Origin: Cyanobacteria bacterium CG_2015-22_32_23
GTDB taxonomy: Bacteria; Cyanobacteriota; Cyanobacteriia; Cyanobacteriales; Cyanobacteriaceae
Direction: 5' to 3'
NCBI GenBank assembly: GCA_009993045.1
Contig: JAACUG010000066.1
Location: 1-59,326 of the forward strand
DNA: 59,326 bases
In this document: in pieces, positions 27,320 to 36,743 of the stretch
Numbering within the stretch: position 1 is the first letter of the stretch
Layout: every line of letters begins with the position of its first letter
Made by a program: the position numbers and the translations under genes
The notes under the pieces: model-generated
What the model saw: only the letters and a program-made list of their open reading frames with translations
What the model was told of the DNA's origin: nothing
Databases searched by the model: none

Positions 27320-27349
27320 AAATCCAAATTAATGAAATTTTATTTGAGA

Positions 27350-29152
27350 TTAATAATTATGATTAATTTGATAAATTTCTTTTGTTTGTTTACCTTTATT
27401 TTCCGTAATTACTATAATTTTATTCTCCTTTAAAGGTGCGATACCAAAAGCACACGGTGCGATCGCCACAATGATTTTATCAAGATCGAACTCCCCTAAA
27501 TAATCCCCATTTAAACTCAAAAAAGCAATATTTCCCGACTGACTAGCACAAATAAATCCACTGTCACTAGGCAACCAAAAATCTGCTCGAAAATTAAGAG
27601 GAATACGACGAATAGAAAAAGGTTTAAACTTAATTAAAACTAAATTATTAGATTGTTTTTCTCTAGTTAAAAAAGTTTTCTTGAGCAGATAATGATCAAC
27701 AATAGGATGTAAATTTAAAGGAACGCTATAAGTGTCATACCAGTTGCCACGACGATTAAAAAAGCGGAAAAATGTTTGATTTTTTTCAATATCTGATTGA
27801 GTATAAATAGTCACTCCATGAGCGGAATCAATATTAACAATTTGCTGAGGTAAAAAATCTTTAATGATGGGAATAACAGGAGATAAATTTTGAGTTTTGA
27901 TAATTTCAAATCCTTGAGTTTCATCACAACTTCTAGTAATAGCAAACCATTGATTATTTTTAGCCACACTATAGATAAAATATTCACTTTTTACATCTTT
28001 TATTAACGTTTGAATTTCTTGATAATTAGAGTCACTATAAAATAAAGAATATTTATTAAAGTTGGATAAATCACGAGTAGCAATAATGCAACCAGAATCA
28101 ATCGTTTGTAAATTAATAATTTGTTGATTTAAGTCATATTTAACTTGTAAATTTACACTAATTTTATTACTATCTTCTTGATAATTTTCGATAATTAAAC
28201 CTTGGGAAGTAGCTTGATATATTAGATTATTTTTTACCGCTAATAATGTAATATTTTCTTCTATAGACTTTTCATAAACTAAATTAAAAGAAATTTCCTG
28301 ATGGGGAATAATATCATACAAAGATGAACTTTTTGTTTGTACTTTTAATGTGGATTCAAGAATATTATCTTTCATTTCTTGGGCAGTACGAAAACGATGT
28401 TGTGGCAGTTTTTGCAATGCTTCCATCAAAATTAATCGTAAAGACGGCGGTAAATCTTTGGGAAATTTAGGAGTTTGATTAATATGTCCTATCATAATTT
28501 CATAAGGACTACCACTAAAAGGGCGATAACCCATAAGTAACTCATAAAAAATAATACCAATAGAATAAAGATCAGAACTATAAGAATATTTACCGTAAAA
28601 TTGTTCGGGTGCCATATAAGCAGGAGAACCAGTGTCACCCATATTACTAATATTAATATCTTTATCTTCTAATTCAATTTTTGCCACTCCGAAATCGGAT
28701 ATTTTCCCATTCCAACCTTGAGGAGTTATAGATAAGATAATATTTTCTGGTTTTAAATCTCGATGAATAATCCCTTGTTTATGAGCATGATTTAAACCGT
28801 CTAAAATATCAGTAATAATTTTTAATTTTTGTGCAATACTGATTTTAAAAGGAGTCTCTAATAAATCTCTTAAAGTACCACCTTCACAATATTCGGTTAC
28901 TAAATATCTCCCTTGAGAATTATGTTCAATTCCTTGACAACGAACTATATTAGAATGTTCTAAAGTCAAAAGAATACGCATTTCTCGTAACAGTTTTTTA
29001 GTGGAAAATTTTTGGGGATTTAGTTCTTTTAACGCTACTAATTCACCTGTTTGACGATGAATAGCACTATAAACTTTCCCAAACTGTCCTTCTCCCACTA
29101 GGCTTAATGATCTATAGTGAGAATCTTTCACCATCTTATTTATATCACTCAC
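27350..29152 (-). CDS. Ser/Thr protein kinase with C-terminal beta-propeller-like sensor
   Basis: The 600-residue protein has a Hanks-type kinase domain at about 15-270: Gly loop GEGQFGKVY, VALKEL (ATP Lys), HRDLKPENI (catalytic loop), DFG, and GSPAYMAPEQF (activation segment/APE). All catalytic residues are present. The remaining ~330 residues contain repeated beta-strand-like units (for example ITLLAVKNNLIYQATSQG and FWLPSDSGFICASQSGNIAF) that look like a degenerate beta-propeller. No TM segment is evident, so it is cytoplasmic. The start is GTG at 29152; an ATG at 29134 is an alternative. It lies at the right edge of the cluster, convergent with it. Confidence 0.85.
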   Translation of the reverse strand: MSDINKMVKDSHYRSLSLVGEGQFGKVYSAIHRQTGELVALKELNPQKFSTKKLLREMRILLTLEHSNIVRCQGIEHNSQGRYLVTEYCEGGTLRDLLETPFKISIAQKLKIITDILDGLNHAHKQGIIHRDLKPENIILSITPQGWNGKISDFGVAKIELEDKDINISNMGDTGSPAYMAPEQFYGKYSYSSDLYSIGIIFYELLMGYRPFSGSPYEIMIGHINQTPKFPKDLPPSLRLILMEALQKLPQHRFRTAQEMKDNILESTLKVQTKSSSLYDIIPHQEISFNLVYEKSIEENITLLAVKNNLIYQATSQGLIIENYQEDSNKISVNLQVKYDLNQQIINLQTIDSGCIIATRDLSNFNKYSLFYSDSNYQEIQTLIKDVKSEYFIYSVAKNNQWFAITRSCDETQGFEIIKTQNLSPVIPIIKDFLPQQIVNIDSAHGVTIYTQSDIEKNQTFFRFFNRRGNWYDTYSVPLNLHPIVDHYLLKKTFLTREKQSNNLVLIKFKPFSIRRIPLNFRADFWLPSDSGFICASQSGNIAFLSLNGDYLGEFDLDKIIVAIAPCAFGIAPLKENKIIVITENKGKQTKEIYQINHNY

Positions 29153-29221
29153 AATAACGGATTAGATTATATCACTTCATCACTAATAAGCTAATCAAAA
29201 TTAAGATTCTTTTCCTTAAAT

Positions 29222-31027
29222 TTAATATTTTCCTTTAAGAGATTTTTCTATATCTTGACTACTTACAGGTTTACCAAATAAATAACCTTGTATATACTCA
29301 CATTTATATTCTTTTACCTTCACAAATTGTGCCTCGGTTTCCACTCCCTCTGCTACTACTTCCATATCCAAATTATGTGCTAAATTAACTATGGTTTTTA
29401 AAATTTTCTCTTTACGCTCATGTTTACCTATAGCACGAATAAAACAAGCATCAATTTTTAAAGTATCAATGGGAAATTTATATAAACGACTTAGAGAAGA
29501 ATAACCCGTACCAAAATCATCAATACAGAGTTTTACCCCTAATTCTTTTAACTCATTGAGCATTATATCTGCTTTATCATCGGTTTCTAAAATGGCGCTT
29601 TCGGTAATTTCTAATTTGATCAAATGGCGATCGCACTGAGTTTCTTGTAAAATTTGATCTACATGATGAACTAAATTAGATTGTTTTAATTGACGAGGAG
29701 AAAGATTAACATTCATAAATAAAGAGCGATTAGGAATTAATGTTTGCCAAAGACGAGATTGAATACAAGCCTGACGTAAAACCCACTGCCCAATTTCCAC
29801 AATTAACCCCATTTCTTCAGCTAGAGGAATAAAACCAGCAGGAGAAATAAAACCTTGTTGAGGATGATGCCAACGTAATAAACACTCAAAACCAGCAATA
29901 GATTGATTATTCACAAGAATAATAGGTTGATAATAAAGTTCAAATTGTTCTTTTTCTAAAGCCTTACGCAAATCTTGTTCTAAATTAAGCCTTTTAACTG
30001 CTACTTTGTGCATAGTTTTATTAAAAATAGCGGAACGAGACTTCCCTAAAGATTTTGCCCGATACATAGCTAAATCTGCGTCTCTAACCATTTCTTCACC
30101 AGTTTCATAACCCATAGTACTTAAAGTAATTCCTATACTTCCTGAAGTAAAGATCTCTTGAGATCCTAACATCAAAGGTTGTTGTAAAGCAGTTTGAATA
30201 TTGTGACTAATTTCAGAAACAATACTTAAATCTTTAACATCTTCAATAATAATAATAAACTCATCTCCTCCTAAACGAGCTAATTTATCTTGAGAACGAA
30301 TACTATTTTGAATTCTTTGTGCTACTTCTTGTAAAAAAATATCTCCCACAGAATGACCTAAAGTATCATTAATTAACTTAAAACCGTCTAAATCTAAAAA
30401 TAGTAAGCCAAAAATATAATCTTGATATTCATTAGCTTTTGCTAAACTATCTTGTAGTGCTTGTAAAAACCAAGCTCTATTATGAAGTCCTGTTAGAGAA
30501 TCATGGAAAGCATCATGAATTAATTTTTTTTCTCCATTTATTTTGTCAGTAACATCTCTTTGAATAGCCAAATAATGAGTTACTTCCCCTAAACTATTTT
30601 TAATCGGTTCGATATGCCACTGATTATAAAACTCTGTACCATCTTTACGATAATTAATAGCCTCACCGAAAAAAACTTGTCCATTTCTTAACTTTTCCTT
30701 TAAATCCTGAAAAACCTTGCGATCAGTATTTGGTCCTTGTAAAATACGAGGAGTTTTACCCATAACTTCCTGACTCGAATAACCAGTCATTCTTGTAAAT
30801 GCTTGATTAACAAAAACAATTTCTGGACCTGGATAATCTAATTCTGTAGTAGTAATAACAATAGAGTCATGAGAACTATGAACTGCGGCAGCTAATAACG
30901 TAATTTGTTCTTGACTATTCTCGATACAAGAATCAGAGAACTTATCTTGAGGCGTTGAAAATGATGGAAATATTTTTGTTTCAGGATTAAGAATTTTAGA
31001 ACTAATAGAATTATTATTTGTAACCAT
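29222..31027 (-). CDS. PAS-GGDEF-EAL cyclic-di-GMP signalling protein
   Basis: The 601-residue soluble protein has three domains in order: PAS/PAC at about 45-165 (IVFVNQAFTRMTGYSSQEV, TPRILQGPNT, typical of LOV/PAS-like sensors but without the photoactive GRNCRFLQ cysteine), GGDEF at about 170-330 (LARLGGDEFIIII with the RxxD inhibitory site RSQD five residues earlier), and EAL at about 345-595 (FECLLRWHHP, DDFGTGYSSL, VVAEGVET). The EAL motif itself reads ECL, a tolerated variant. Both synthase and phosphodiesterase halves look competent; which dominates cannot be told. Confidence 0.9.
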   Translation of the reverse strand: MVTNNNSISSKILNPETKIFPSFSTPQDKFSDSCIENSQEQITLLAAAVHSSHDSIVITTTELDYPGPEIVFVNQAFTRMTGYSSQEVMGKTPRILQGPNTDRKVFQDLKEKLRNGQVFFGEAINYRKDGTEFYNQWHIEPIKNSLGEVTHYLAIQRDVTDKINGEKKLIHDAFHDSLTGLHNRAWFLQALQDSLAKANEYQDYIFGLLFLDLDGFKLINDTLGHSVGDIFLQEVAQRIQNSIRSQDKLARLGGDEFIIIIEDVKDLSIVSEISHNIQTALQQPLMLGSQEIFTSGSIGITLSTMGYETGEEMVRDADLAMYRAKSLGKSRSAIFNKTMHKVAVKRLNLEQDLRKALEKEQFELYYQPIILVNNQSIAGFECLLRWHHPQQGFISPAGFIPLAEEMGLIVEIGQWVLRQACIQSRLWQTLIPNRSLFMNVNLSPRQLKQSNLVHHVDQILQETQCDRHLIKLEITESAILETDDKADIMLNELKELGVKLCIDDFGTGYSSLSRLYKFPIDTLKIDACFIRAIGKHERKEKILKTIVNLAHNLDMEVVAEGVETEAQFVKVKEYKCEYIQGYLFGKPVSSQDIEKSLKGKY

Positions 31028-31530
31028 TTTTATTAGTTTTCATTTATTAGTAACATTAGGAAAAAATCTCGGAGATCTATTTAAACTGTTAAAACTATAT
31101 TATATATAAATTGTGGGCAATTCTAAAATAAATATTAAGACTATAATAGTCAATATCGATAAAGAACCATCAGGGTTCATCTTAACTCAAAAAAAGATTA
31201 GTATTATACTACTACTTGAATCTCAATAATTTCTGAAACTTGAAACCTGAGTTCGAGATAAAAAACCTTTTAGAATAAAAGCCATTGAATAATAAGTGTT
31301 CAAATTTTAGGTATAGAAAATAATCAAATAAAAGTAAATAATAACAAAAAATGAATTTTTCATAAGTTTAAATCAATTCTTATTACTATTTCCCCGTTTC
31401 CTTTTATCTCCCTATTCCACTAAAATTTTATGATTCACTGAGGTTGATTAGTGTTTCTCACTCATCTTTTCCTTGAATAAGTTATCATTACTAAACAATC
31501 ATCAAAATTAATCAACAAATAGTTCAAGGC
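31028..31530. other. 503-bp divergent intergenic region
   Basis: This AT-rich gap lies between the GGDEF-EAL gene (minus) and the DUF3172 gene (plus). It must hold two promoters. I see no ORF of note, no tRNA and no strong inverted repeat. Confidence 0.5.
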
Positions 31531-32097
31531 ATGAAACGCCCACCAAGATCAAAAAATTCTTATCCTTATGATAACTATTCTGAGCCGAATAATCGAAAAA
31601 GCGGAAAATCATCTTCATTATTAGGAGGAATTAACTATACTTTAGCGGCTATTTGTGCTGGTATTTTTATTTTAGGTATTGGTGTTGGTATTGCCTTAAG
31701 CACAGGACAAGCTACGAATGGACCTAATGTAGCATCTCGTGAAGTAATTGATCGTAGTGCGCCTAACCCTGAAATTTGCGTACAATTTGGAGCTAGTGCC
31801 ATTGTTTCTGATTTGCGCGTATTTATCACTCTTAATCCTTTTAACGTTTATGTAACGCAACCGAATATGAAACCAGGATGTGTATTAAGAAAGAATAATT
31901 GGTCAATATTAGAGCAACAAAAGTTAATTACTGATGAGCAAGTCAGAGAATGTAAAAACCGTATGAATACTTTTGGTTTTACTGGTACTTTAGAAAGTTC
32001 TCCGAAAATAGAATGTATTTATCAAAACGATTCGGCTGGAAATTTATTTCTTAATCGCCCTGGCACAATCGATCCTACCCCTACAGAAAAATTCTAA
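31531..32097 (+). CDS. DUF3172 family membrane protein
   Basis: The 188-residue protein has a basic, polar N-terminus, one TM helix (YTLAAICAGIFILGIGVGIAL) and an extracytoplasmic domain with conserved Cys residues (EICVQFGASAIVSDLRVFIT; KPGCVLRKNNWSILE; IECIYQND). This matches my recall of the DUF3172 family of cyanobacteria and plastid-bearing plants; function unknown. The ATG at 31531 fits the family's short N-terminus. Confidence 0.7.
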   Translation: MKRPPRSKNSYPYDNYSEPNNRKSGKSSSLLGGINYTLAAICAGIFILGIGVGIALSTGQATNGPNVASREVIDRSAPNPEICVQFGASAIVSDLRVFITLNPFNVYVTQPNMKPGCVLRKNNWSILEQQKLITDEQVRECKNRMNTFGFTGTLESSPKIECIYQNDSAGNLFLNRPGTIDPTPTEKF

Positions 32098-32179
32098 GTT
32101 GTTATTCGTCATTAGACTTTTAATTGACACTTTGTTTATAAAATAAACTTATCAATATTTACTTAAATAATTATCAAAA

Positions 32180-32509
32180 TTGAACACCGTAGAAATAAAG
32201 CTATTAATAATTATTTTATTGTTTTTAATAATAGAGAAATTAATAACCCTAAGAAGTTTTTTCCATGCTCTGATTTTTTATCCTATCACAGAAATAATAT
32301 TTTTATTCAATCAAGTTAACTTTAGGAAATTCGGAAATATTATGCTTTTAGTGGGTTTTGTAACAGTCAATTTTTATGATGAAATTAACAATCCACAACA
32401 TCGTGGAATGTTTAAATTTTTTGATAGAGCTTTCATTGGTAAACCATTAAATGCTGATTTTATTGATAATTTATCAAAATTACCTCATTTTATTAATGAT
32501 AATTTATAG
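32180..32509 (+). CDS. Small putative membrane protein (TTG start)
   Basis: The 109-residue frame begins at TTG 32180; an in-frame TAA lies just upstream. Its N-terminal half is hydrophobic (IKLLIIILLFLIIEKLI), followed by a second hydrophobic segment (NIMLLVGFVTVNF) and a polar tail. I recognise no family. The lack of an ATG lowers confidence, although codon use is like its neighbours. Confidence 0.4.
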   Translation: MNTVEIKLLIIILLFLIIEKLITLRSFFHALIFYPITEIIFLFNQVNFRKFGNIMLLVGFVTVNFYDEINNPQHRGMFKFFDRAFIGKPLNADFIDNLSKLPHFINDNL

Positions 32510-32625
32510 ATAATTATTTTTTAAAAGAAGAAAAAGTATCATTATGTTGAAAATATATAATCATCTTTGGTAACAGAAAAAATGTTAACTAACAGAGTAT
32601 TAGTAGCGAAAAGTTTACCCTTTGT

Positions 32626-32631
32626 TATAAT
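32626..32631 (+). promoter_or_regulatory. Candidate -10 element of glmS
   Basis: A perfect TATAAT lies 32 nt before the glmS ATG. No convincing -35 hexamer is present at 16-18 bp upstream, so this is tentative. Confidence 0.35.
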
Positions 32632-32663
32632 GAGTCAAAATTAAATTATTTATTATTAAAATT

Positions 32664-34541
32664 ATGTGTGGAATCGTTGGTTATATTGGTACACAAACAG
32701 CTATTGATATTTTAGTTAGTGGTTTAGAAAAGTTAGAGTATCGTGGCTATGATTCTGCTGGAGTTGCTACTATTGTTGACAATAAAATACACTGTATTAA
32801 AGCGAAAGGTAAATTATATAATCTGCGCACAAAACTAGAAAAAGACACCAATAGTTCTAAGATTGGTATTGGTCATACAAGATGGGCGACTCATGGCAAA
32901 CCCGAAGAATATAACGCTCATCCTCACCTAGATAATAACGGTAAAATTGCGGTAGTGCAAAATGGCATTATTGAAAATTATCAAGAATTAAAAAAAGAAT
33001 TATCAGCAAAAAGATATAAATTTGTCTCTGATACCGATACCGAAGTTATTCCTCACCTTATCGCTGAATATTATAACCCCGAAACCGAAGATCCTTTTAT
33101 GGATGCCGTCAATAAAGCCGTTATTCGTTTAGATGGTTCATTTGCCATCGCCGTTTTATGTGCTGATTATCCAGATGAATTAATTGTAGCCCGTCAAAGT
33201 GCGCCTTTAACCATCGGTTTTGGGCAAGGGGAGTTTTTCTGTGCTTCTGACGTTACCGCTTTAGTTAACCATACCAACACTGTTTTATCTCTTGAAAATG
33301 GCGAAATTGCCCGTTTAACACCGTTAGGAGTCGAAATTTATGACTTTTCAGGAAAACGTCTCCGTAAAACTCCTCGTACCTTAGATTGGAGTCCTGTTAC
33401 TGTTGAAAAACAAGGTTTTCGTCACTTCATGCTCAAAGAAATTCATGAGCAACCGTCGGTAGTTCGTACCTGTTTGGAAGCCTATGTTAACCCTGATTGG
33501 CACTCAGAAACCAATCCTGAAGAAAATCCTATTACCCTAAACCTTCAGCCCGAAATATATGAAGATTTAGAGCATATCCAAATCGTTGCTTGTGGTACAT
33601 CTTGGCACGCAAGTTTAGTCGGTAAATATTTATTAGAGCAAATAGCCGAAATTCCCACTTTTGTACAATACGCTTCAGAATTTCGTTATTCTCCTACTCC
33701 CGTGATGCGTAATACCATAACCATCGGTGTCACCCAATCAGGAGAAACAGCTGATACTCTTGCAGCTCTTGAGATGGAGAGACAAAGAAGATCAGTGTTA
33801 ACTTCTGAATATCGCCCCCGTATTTTAGGTATTACAAATCGCCCTGAAAGTACATTAGGAAGTATGGTTGATCAAGTTATTAATACTTATGCAGGAATTG
33901 AAATCGGAGTTGCCGCAACGAAAACTTTTGTCGCTCAGGTTATCGGCTTTTATGTTTTAGCTTTAGATTTAGCTTGGCGAAGAAAAACCGTTACCCCTTC
34001 AAGGATGCAAGAAATATTAACTGGTTTATTACAGTTACCTACACAAATTGAGCAAATTATTCACTCTCAAGAAGCCAAAATAAAAGAATTAGCCCATCAA
34101 TTTCCTGATACCAGAGATTTTATTTTTCTTGGTAGAGGCATCAATTTTCCCATCGCTTTAGAAGGTGCGTTAAAACTCAAGGAAATTAGTTATATTCACG
34201 CTGAAGGCTATCCTGCTGGTGAAATGAAACATGGTCCCATCGCACTTTTAGATGCTCATGTACCCGTAGTGGCCATCGCCATGAATGGAAGTATTTATGA
34301 AAAAGTTATTTCTAATGCCCAAGAAGCTAAAGCTAGAGATGCACATTTAATCGGCATCCTACCTCAAAATTGCCAAGAAGACATCTTTCAAGATACTTTA
34401 TTTGTGTCGGAAGTGGAAGAAATTTTATCTCCTATTTTAGCCGTCATTCCTTTACAATTACTCGCTTACTATATTGCATCCATGCGTGGTTTAGATGTTG
34501 ATCAACCCCGCAACCTTGCAAAATCAGTAACAGTAGAATAA
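32664..34541 (+). CDS. glmS: Glutamine--fructose-6-phosphate aminotransferase (isomerizing)
   Basis: This enzyme makes glucosamine-6-phosphate, the entry to peptidoglycan and LPS amino sugars. The 625-residue protein has an N-terminal class II glutaminase domain starting MCGIVGYIG (nucleophile Cys after Met removal), with EYRGYDSAG and HTRWATHG. Two SIS isomerase domains follow (VACGTSWHAS, VTQSGETADT, LGRGINFPIALEGALKLKE), ending in DQPRNLAKSVTVE. All are characteristic. I see no glmS ribozyme upstream. A GGTGGGC hairpin repeat lies 6 nt after the stop. Confidence 0.97.
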   Translation: MCGIVGYIGTQTAIDILVSGLEKLEYRGYDSAGVATIVDNKIHCIKAKGKLYNLRTKLEKDTNSSKIGIGHTRWATHGKPEEYNAHPHLDNNGKIAVVQNGIIENYQELKKELSAKRYKFVSDTDTEVIPHLIAEYYNPETEDPFMDAVNKAVIRLDGSFAIAVLCADYPDELIVARQSAPLTIGFGQGEFFCASDVTALVNHTNTVLSLENGEIARLTPLGVEIYDFSGKRLRKTPRTLDWSPVTVEKQGFRHFMLKEIHEQPSVVRTCLEAYVNPDWHSETNPEENPITLNLQPEIYEDLEHIQIVACGTSWHASLVGKYLLEQIAEIPTFVQYASEFRYSPTPVMRNTITIGVTQSGETADTLAALEMERQRRSVLTSEYRPRILGITNRPESTLGSMVDQVINTYAGIEIGVAATKTFVAQVIGFYVLALDLAWRRKTVTPSRMQEILTGLLQLPTQIEQIIHSQEAKIKELAHQFPDTRDFIFLGRGINFPIALEGALKLKEISYIHAEGYPAGEMKHGPIALLDAHVPVVAIAMNGSIYEKVISNAQEAKARDAHLIGILPQNCQEDIFQDTLFVSEVEEILSPILAVIPLQLLAYYIASMRGLDVDQPRNLAKSVTVE

Positions 34542-34547
34542 CGGTAG

Positions 34548-34564
34548 GGTGGGCATTGCCCACC
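34548..34564 (+). repeat. GGTGGGCA-T-TGCCCACC inverted repeat after glmS
   Basis: A perfect 8-bp inverted repeat with a 1-nt centre, preceded by TAG. The same 20-bp sequence occurs after groEL at 41728-41747. Here it lacks the T-tract seen at groEL, so it is a repeat-type hairpin and at best a weak terminator. Confidence 0.85.
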
Positions 34565-34574
34565 TGTGTGAAAG

Positions 34575-34676
34575 CAGGGTTTTTTCAAAGTCGGGACAAA
34601 ATTTAAAAAAAGATGGATTTTTTGGTTATATAATCAACCATGTCCATCTTATTTTTTTGTTTATTTAAAATAAGTT
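34575..34676 (+). mobile_element. Probable left end of the ISAs1-type element, with a long hairpin
   Basis: This is the leader of the truncated transposase. It begins with CAGGGTTTTTTCAAAGTCGG, which resembles an IS terminal repeat, and contains a long interrupted hairpin: AAAAAAGATGGA (34605-34616) pairs with TCCATCTTATTTTTT (34643 on), with an inner GGTT/AACC. The matching right end was not found, in keeping with loss of the 3' part of the element. Confidence 0.5.
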
Positions 34677-35591
34677 ATGAACATTTTATTTCAGGTTTTT
34701 CGCTTTGTCAAAGATTTTCGCTCAAAGAGAGGGCAAAGATATGAACTATCTACTATTTTAACTATTATTTTCTCTGCTTTTTGCTGTGGTTCTTCTACAT
34801 ATCAAGAGATTTATCAATTTAGTCAAGAAAATGCCCAATTTTTTATTGATTTTCTCAATATCACTTCTAGAAAACTACCTTCCTACAGTACCATTAGAAG
34901 AGTGATTATGGGTCTTGAAGAAGAGGATTTCTTCTCAATTTTTTACCCGATGATTGATTCAAATTATGACCACGAAGATGTACCAGATTATATTGCTATT
35001 GATGGTAAAACTTTAAAAGGTACTGTGACTAATTATAAGGAAAAAAGTCAAAATACATTAAACGTTGTTTCTGCTTTTAGTTGTGAGGAAAACTTAATAG
35101 TAGTAATTACCGATCGCACTGACTTAGAAAAACAACTAGCAGAATCGGCAGTATTAACAGGTGAACCGATGCAAAAAGCTAAAAATGTGAGACAATTAGA
35201 GCAATTACTAGCTCAAGAGGGAGCTGGGTTAGTTTTCGGCATGATTCAGAAATTTAGAGGTGATACAGATACAGAAGAAGAAAATAGCAACAATAATCAA
35301 ATCAATATTAGTAACAATCTTAATCCCTCAGAAGATATTTTAGTGTTTATCGATGAAGCCCATCGCTCCCATACTAATACCCTACATCTCAACCTTTCTC
35401 AAGCCTTGCCCAACTGTGCCAAAATTGGCTTTACAGGTACACCGATTGTTAAAAGTATGCTCTTAACAGGGTTTAATGCACCTTTAGAACAAGTTTTATA
35501 TTTGGATCGTGCCATCAAAGAACATGAATTGCTACAGGCGATCGCCTGTGTGAATCAGATGCTTCCCCAGATTCGATGGCAAAAACAGTAG
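34677..35591 (+). pseudogene. Chimeric ORF: ISAs1 transposase 5' end fused in frame to a deleted HsdR fragment
   Basis: The 304-codon ORF has two unrelated origins. Residues 1 to about 140 are the N-terminus of an ISAs1/H-repeat transposase (LSTILTIIFSAFCCGSSTYQ; YIAIDGKTLKGT, first catalytic Asp only). Residues from about 141 are type I restriction HsdR helicase: VVITDRTDLEKQL, FIDEAHRSH (motif II), IGFTGTP (motif III). Then, after about residue 257, comes an abrupt jump to MLLTGFNAPLEQVLYLD and KEHELLQAIA, which normally lie several hundred residues later, so an internal deletion has occurred. Neither activity can survive. The downstream YgjP-like gene is typical of type I restriction loci. 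Confidence 0.8.
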
Positions 35592-36142
35592 AAAAACATC
35601 GCTTTTGGATTTACCGTCATTTACTCAAAAAAGAAACTTTAAACCAAGATCAACCAACGAAAGAATATATATCAGGGGAAGGATTTTATTATTTAGGACG
35701 TAGCTATAGACTGAAAATTATTAACGATGAGATTAATCATAATCCTCTAAATTTATATCAAGGAAAATTTTACTTATTAAATAGTGCTTTACCTTCAGCT
35801 AGAGAACATTTTATTGCATGGTATCGAACTCATTTACTTACTTATTTAAACCATAAAATTAGCCTTTTTTATAACCGCATAGGTGTCGAACCTAAATCCA
35901 TAAAAGTTAGAGAATTAGGGGCGAGATGGGGATCATGTACGGATAATAAAAACCTTTGTTTTCATTGGCGAGTAGCAATGCTTCCCCCTGAAATAATCAA
36001 GTATTTATTAGTACATGAGATGATCCATTTATTAGAACCATCCCATAATCAATTATTTTGGCAAAAACTAGAACAAGTTATCCCAGATTATTTAGAGAAA
36101 AAACAATGGTTAGCTTACAACGGTGTAAGGTTTAATCTCTAA
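35576..36142 (+). CDS. YgjP-like (WLM/DUF45) zinc metallopeptidase, 5'-truncated
   Basis: The 188-residue reading frame carries RELGARWGSC and the metal site VHEMIHLLEPSHNQLFW (HExxH plus distal His), which places it in the YgjP/DUF45 M48-like family often linked to type I restriction loci. Typical members are about 230-240 residues; the first ~50 residues are missing. The annotated ATG (35576) is probably an internal codon, because the same frame stays open upstream (reading D-A-S-P-D-S before it) into HsdR-derived DNA. The conserved metal site is intact, so it might still be functional if expressed, but it is best read as part of the restriction-locus scar. Confidence 0.7.
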   Translation: MAKTVEKHRFWIYRHLLKKETLNQDQPTKEYISGEGFYYLGRSYRLKIINDEINHNPLNLYQGKFYLLNSALPSAREHFIAWYRTHLLTYLNHKISLFYNRIGVEPKSIKVRELGARWGSCTDNKNLCFHWRVAMLPPEIIKYLLVHEMIHLLEPSHNQLFWQKLEQVIPDYLEKKQWLAYNGVRFNL

Positions 36143-36159
36143 ATCTTCTAATCTATTTT

Positions 36160-36690
36160 CTAATCCCAAAGACATTCCAAGTAATTAGCATTTACCCATC
36201 CAGTTCTGCCATTGACAGCTCGATTAGGTCCTTGAGTTACCCTCACATAATACCAAGGAAAATCTCCCCGAATATACTGAACTAAGTTATCATTATTTAG
36301 TCCCGCGATCGACTCTCCCCCTGGACTTTTACGCAAGGCTAATTGTCCTGTTCTTATATTACTAACTATACAACTTGGATTTTTAACAGATTCAGAATAA
36401 GTTTCAAAACGAATTTGGCTATGATGAATATAACCCCTTCTTCCACAAATATCCGTTATATACCAACCGTTACTAGAGCCATAAGTATTAATTGATGTAG
36501 TGCTATTAACAGAACAAAGAATTTGCCCGTTAGGAGTCGATCGAACATTAGAAGGAGGGTCAAAAACAACTGCTCTTGTAGTTTGAGCAGAAACCATTGA
36601 TTGTTGAGAGTTGAGGGGAATAGCCAAAGAGCCTAGAGTAACGCTAATTCCTAACAAAGTTTTCAGAGTTTGAGAAAAAAAATTAGTCAT
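36160..36690 (-). CDS. Secreted protein with two SH3-like (SH3b) domains
   Basis: The 176-residue protein has a signal peptide (LLGISVTLGSLAIPLNSQQ). It then has two bacterial SH3-type repeats: one around DPPSNVRSTPNGQILCSV with NGWYITDICGRRGYIH, the second around VSNIRTGQLALRKSPGGESI with FPWYYVRV and GRTGWVNANYLE. Such domains usually bind peptidoglycan or act in envelope-protein interactions. Paired Cys residues could form disulphides. It is followed downstream by the metallopeptidase scar in convergent orientation. Confidence 0.85.
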   Translation of the reverse strand: MTNFFSQTLKTLLGISVTLGSLAIPLNSQQSMVSAQTTRAVVFDPPSNVRSTPNGQILCSVNSTTSINTYGSSNGWYITDICGRRGYIHHSQIRFETYSESVKNPSCIVSNIRTGQLALRKSPGGESIAGLNNDNLVQYIRGDFPWYYVRVTQGPNRAVNGRTGWVNANYLECLWD

Positions 36691-36743
36691 ATTTTCTACT
36701 ATTAATTAATTAGGTGATATGTATATGGATTCTGTTCTTGAGC

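Noticed and set aside
32580-32663. glmS ribozyme or riboswitch leader
   Set aside because: The leader is short and AT-rich, with no conserved ribozyme core visible; glmS ribozymes are mainly in Firmicutes.
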